Shown here piece by piece: positions 62,773-64,000 of a stretch of DNA of 64,000 bases. The notes below the pieces were generated by a model, which worked only from the letters and a program-made list of their open reading frames with translations, searched no databases and was not told the origin of the DNA. The position numbers were made by a program, and so were the translations under genes. Every line of letters starts with the position of its first letter. Position 1 is the stretch's first letter. The DNA is from Tropicimonas sediminicola (GTDB lineage: Bacteria > Pseudomonadota > Alphaproteobacteria > Rhodobacterales > Rhodobacteraceae): contig NZ_FZOY01000004.1 in assembly GCF_900188335.1 (NCBI RefSeq), positions 1 to 64,000 of the forward strand, read 5' to 3'.

Positions 62773-63924
62773 TCAGGCGCTCTTCAGCGTCGGTTCCGGG
62801 GCCGATGCGCCGGTGTGCCCCTGCTGAGCCAGCACCCGGTAGGCGCTGCGCAGGGCGCCCCGATCGGTGTAGCAGCCGCGCAGGTGGCGCATGCCGCTGT
62901 CGGCCACGTAGCCTTCCCGCCCGTGCACGATCCGGTGGTTGTCGAAGATCACGCATTGGCCCGCAGTCGAACGGAAGCGCATCAGGAAGCGCTCCTCCTG
63001 CATCATGCGGATGAACTTGACGAACGCCGGGTAGTAGGTGTCGAGCAGTTCCTGCGGCAGGTCCAGTATGTCCTGCAGGTGCTGGGAGATTGTAACGCCG
63101 GTCACGCGGCCCTCCGGGTCGGTTTCGATCACCCGCTGGTGGGCGCGGTAGTCCCAGGTCTCGTGGCGGTAGAAGAAGGGAATGTCGTGGCTGGCCAGCA
63201 GGCGATAGGCCTCCGGGTCCTCGTCGTACAGGGCATTGGCCACCGCAGCCCCGTCGAGAAAGAGCGACCGGCCGCCTTCCACGGTGTTCTCGAGGCAATG
63301 CAGGAACTGCACCCCCGGCGCGGCCTCCTCGCCGGGCAGGTCGGTGTGCATCTCCAGAGGCCCGGCGGTGAAGGCGAGGTTCGTGGGCGCGATCTCGACG
63401 CGGACATCGAAGAAAAGCCCTTCGGCGGAGGGCGTGATCGGGCCGATGGCGTTGACCAGGCGCGCCAGGCTGCCCTCGTCGTCCGCCATGTCGGTGACGA
63501 TCGCGATGCCGTCCTCGATCAGCGCGCGGAGCAGGCGGGCGCGGGTTTCGGAGTCGTTCAGCACGGCCTCCTGCGGCAGGCGCGTCATCGCCGGCGCATG
63601 GTCGGCGTACCAGAGGCGGCGCGGCAGATCCGCCGGGTCCTCGGGCTTGCCCCGGGTGGCGAATGTGTCGAGCAAGGAGAGCGGGATGCGGCTCACGTGA
63701 TCCTCGCCCAGCCAGTCGACGACCAGCTCGCCGCCGTCGATCCGCGCCGCGGCGGCACGGGGAAGGTCGTGCAGCGCAGAGACGTCGAAGATCCGTTCGC
63801 GCGTCTGCGGGTCGATGCAGGACGGGCAGGCATCGCGCAACCAGCAGAAGTTGAAATAGGCCGGCCCGGTGGCCAGCGGAACGATCATGCCGGTCTCGGT
63901 CAGTTCGATCGGGCTGTCAGTCAT
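62773..63924 (-). CDS. Gamma-butyrobetaine hydroxylase-like 2-oxoglutarate dioxygenase
   Basis: The 383-residue protein has an N-terminal GBBH-like domain (DUF971, about residues 1-95; 'NFCWLRDACPSCIDPQTRER' with the zinc-binding cysteines) and a C-terminal TauD domain. The iron triad is 'EMHTDLPG' (H-x-D) and 'DNHRIVHGREGY' (distal His), with a 2-oxoglutarate-binding Arg near the end. Relatives hydroxylate gamma-butyrobetaine to carnitine or trimethyllysine. No carnitine genes are visible in the window, so another betaine-like substrate is possible. Confidence 0.85.
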   Translation of the reverse strand: MTDSPIELTETGMIVPLATGPAYFNFCWLRDACPSCIDPQTRERIFDVSALHDLPRAAAARIDGGELVVDWLGEDHVSRIPLSLLDTFATRGKPEDPADLPRRLWYADHAPAMTRLPQEAVLNDSETRARLLRALIEDGIAIVTDMADDEGSLARLVNAIGPITPSAEGLFFDVRVEIAPTNLAFTAGPLEMHTDLPGEEAAPGVQFLHCLENTVEGGRSLFLDGAAVANALYDEDPEAYRLLASHDIPFFYRHETWDYRAHQRVIETDPEGRVTGVTISQHLQDILDLPQELLDTYYPAFVKFIRMMQEERFLMRFRSTAGQCVIFDNHRIVHGREGYVADSGMRHLRGCYTDRGALRSAYRVLAQQGHTGASAPEPTLKSA

Positions 63925-63949
63925 GTCTCGGTGCCTTCCCGTCGCTGGT

Positions 63950-64000
63950 TCAGGTTGCGTAATCGGAATTCTCGGTGTCGAGGATCTCGCGGATCGCGGA
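63950..64000 (-). CDS. C-terminal end of a gene entering from the right edge
   Basis: An open frame on the minus strand runs from the window edge to a TGA at 63950-63952 and encodes 16 residues ending 'ILDTENSDYAT'. It is followed 25 bp later by the dioxygenase start. Too little is present to identify a family, so this is only a probable gene end. Confidence 0.35.
   Translation of the reverse strand, partial: SAIREILDTENSDYAT

Overview
The window is high-GC DNA whose gene families point to an alphaproteobacterium, most likely a marine member of the Rhodobacteraceae (Roseobacter group). The reasons are two tripartite tricarboxylate (TctABC-type) systems, a rhizobium-style rhamnose ABC operon, a uronate/alginate locus, several solute-binding-protein transporters and many ATGA-overlapping operons. 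This assignment is inferred from gene content; no rRNA or other taxonomic marker is present. I saw no tRNA, rRNA, CRISPR array or intact insertion sequence.

Layout. (1) 0.1-6 kb: IclR regulator and TctB subunit at the left edge, then a decayed accessory stretch with a broken MarC gene, a broken tyrosine integrase, a GNAT acetyltransferase and a small secreted protein. It ends in a tryptophanyl-tRNA synthetase of the 'TGDR-TG' type, preceded by what looks like a complete ribosome-mediated trp attenuator (15-aa leader peptide with two adjacent Trp codons, antiterminator and terminator). (2) 6-11.9 kb: ugpBAE-gdpD-ugpC plus an RpiR regulator, for glycerophosphodiester/glycerol-3-phosphate uptake. 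(3) 12.5-17.5 kb: a TetR-controlled RND efflux pair with two tandem perfect operators over its promoter. (4) 18.2-28.0 kb: an alginate-oligosaccharide locus. One arm is a GntR regulator, an AlgS/AlgM1/AlgM2/AlgQ-type importer and a PL15 exo-lyase resembling Atu3025; the divergent arm is kdgF-kduI-kduD. Together they import oligoalginate, cut it to unsaturated uronate and convert that to 2-keto-3-deoxygluconate. (5) 28.1-39.7 kb: L-rhamnose uptake and catabolism, rhaRSTPQ-rhaM-rhaB-rhaA-rhaD, divergent from a bifunctional aldolase/dehydrogenase. Two different rhamnulose-1-phosphate aldolases are therefore present. (6) 39.8-50.1 kb: a probable cis-3-hydroxy-L-proline locus, with aconitase X dehydratase, a pyrroline-2-carboxylate reductase-like enzyme, an Aap-type amino-acid ABC transporter, a class IV aminotransferase and ProC. 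(7) 50.1-62.2 kb: a sulfatase, a TctCBA transporter, an SMP-30 lactonase, a GMC oxidoreductase, an enolase-superfamily dehydratase and an aldehyde dehydrogenase with two LysR regulators. This looks like an oxidative pathway for a sulfated sugar or alcohol, with the substrate unknown. (8) 62.2-64 kb: a periplasmic histidine phosphatase and a gamma-butyrobetaine-hydroxylase-like dioxygenase.

Overall the window is a string of catabolic islands, each with its own importer and regulator. The most unusual items are the trpS attenuator, the mosaic rhamnose locus with two aldolases, and the unassigned sulfatase/oxidation cluster.
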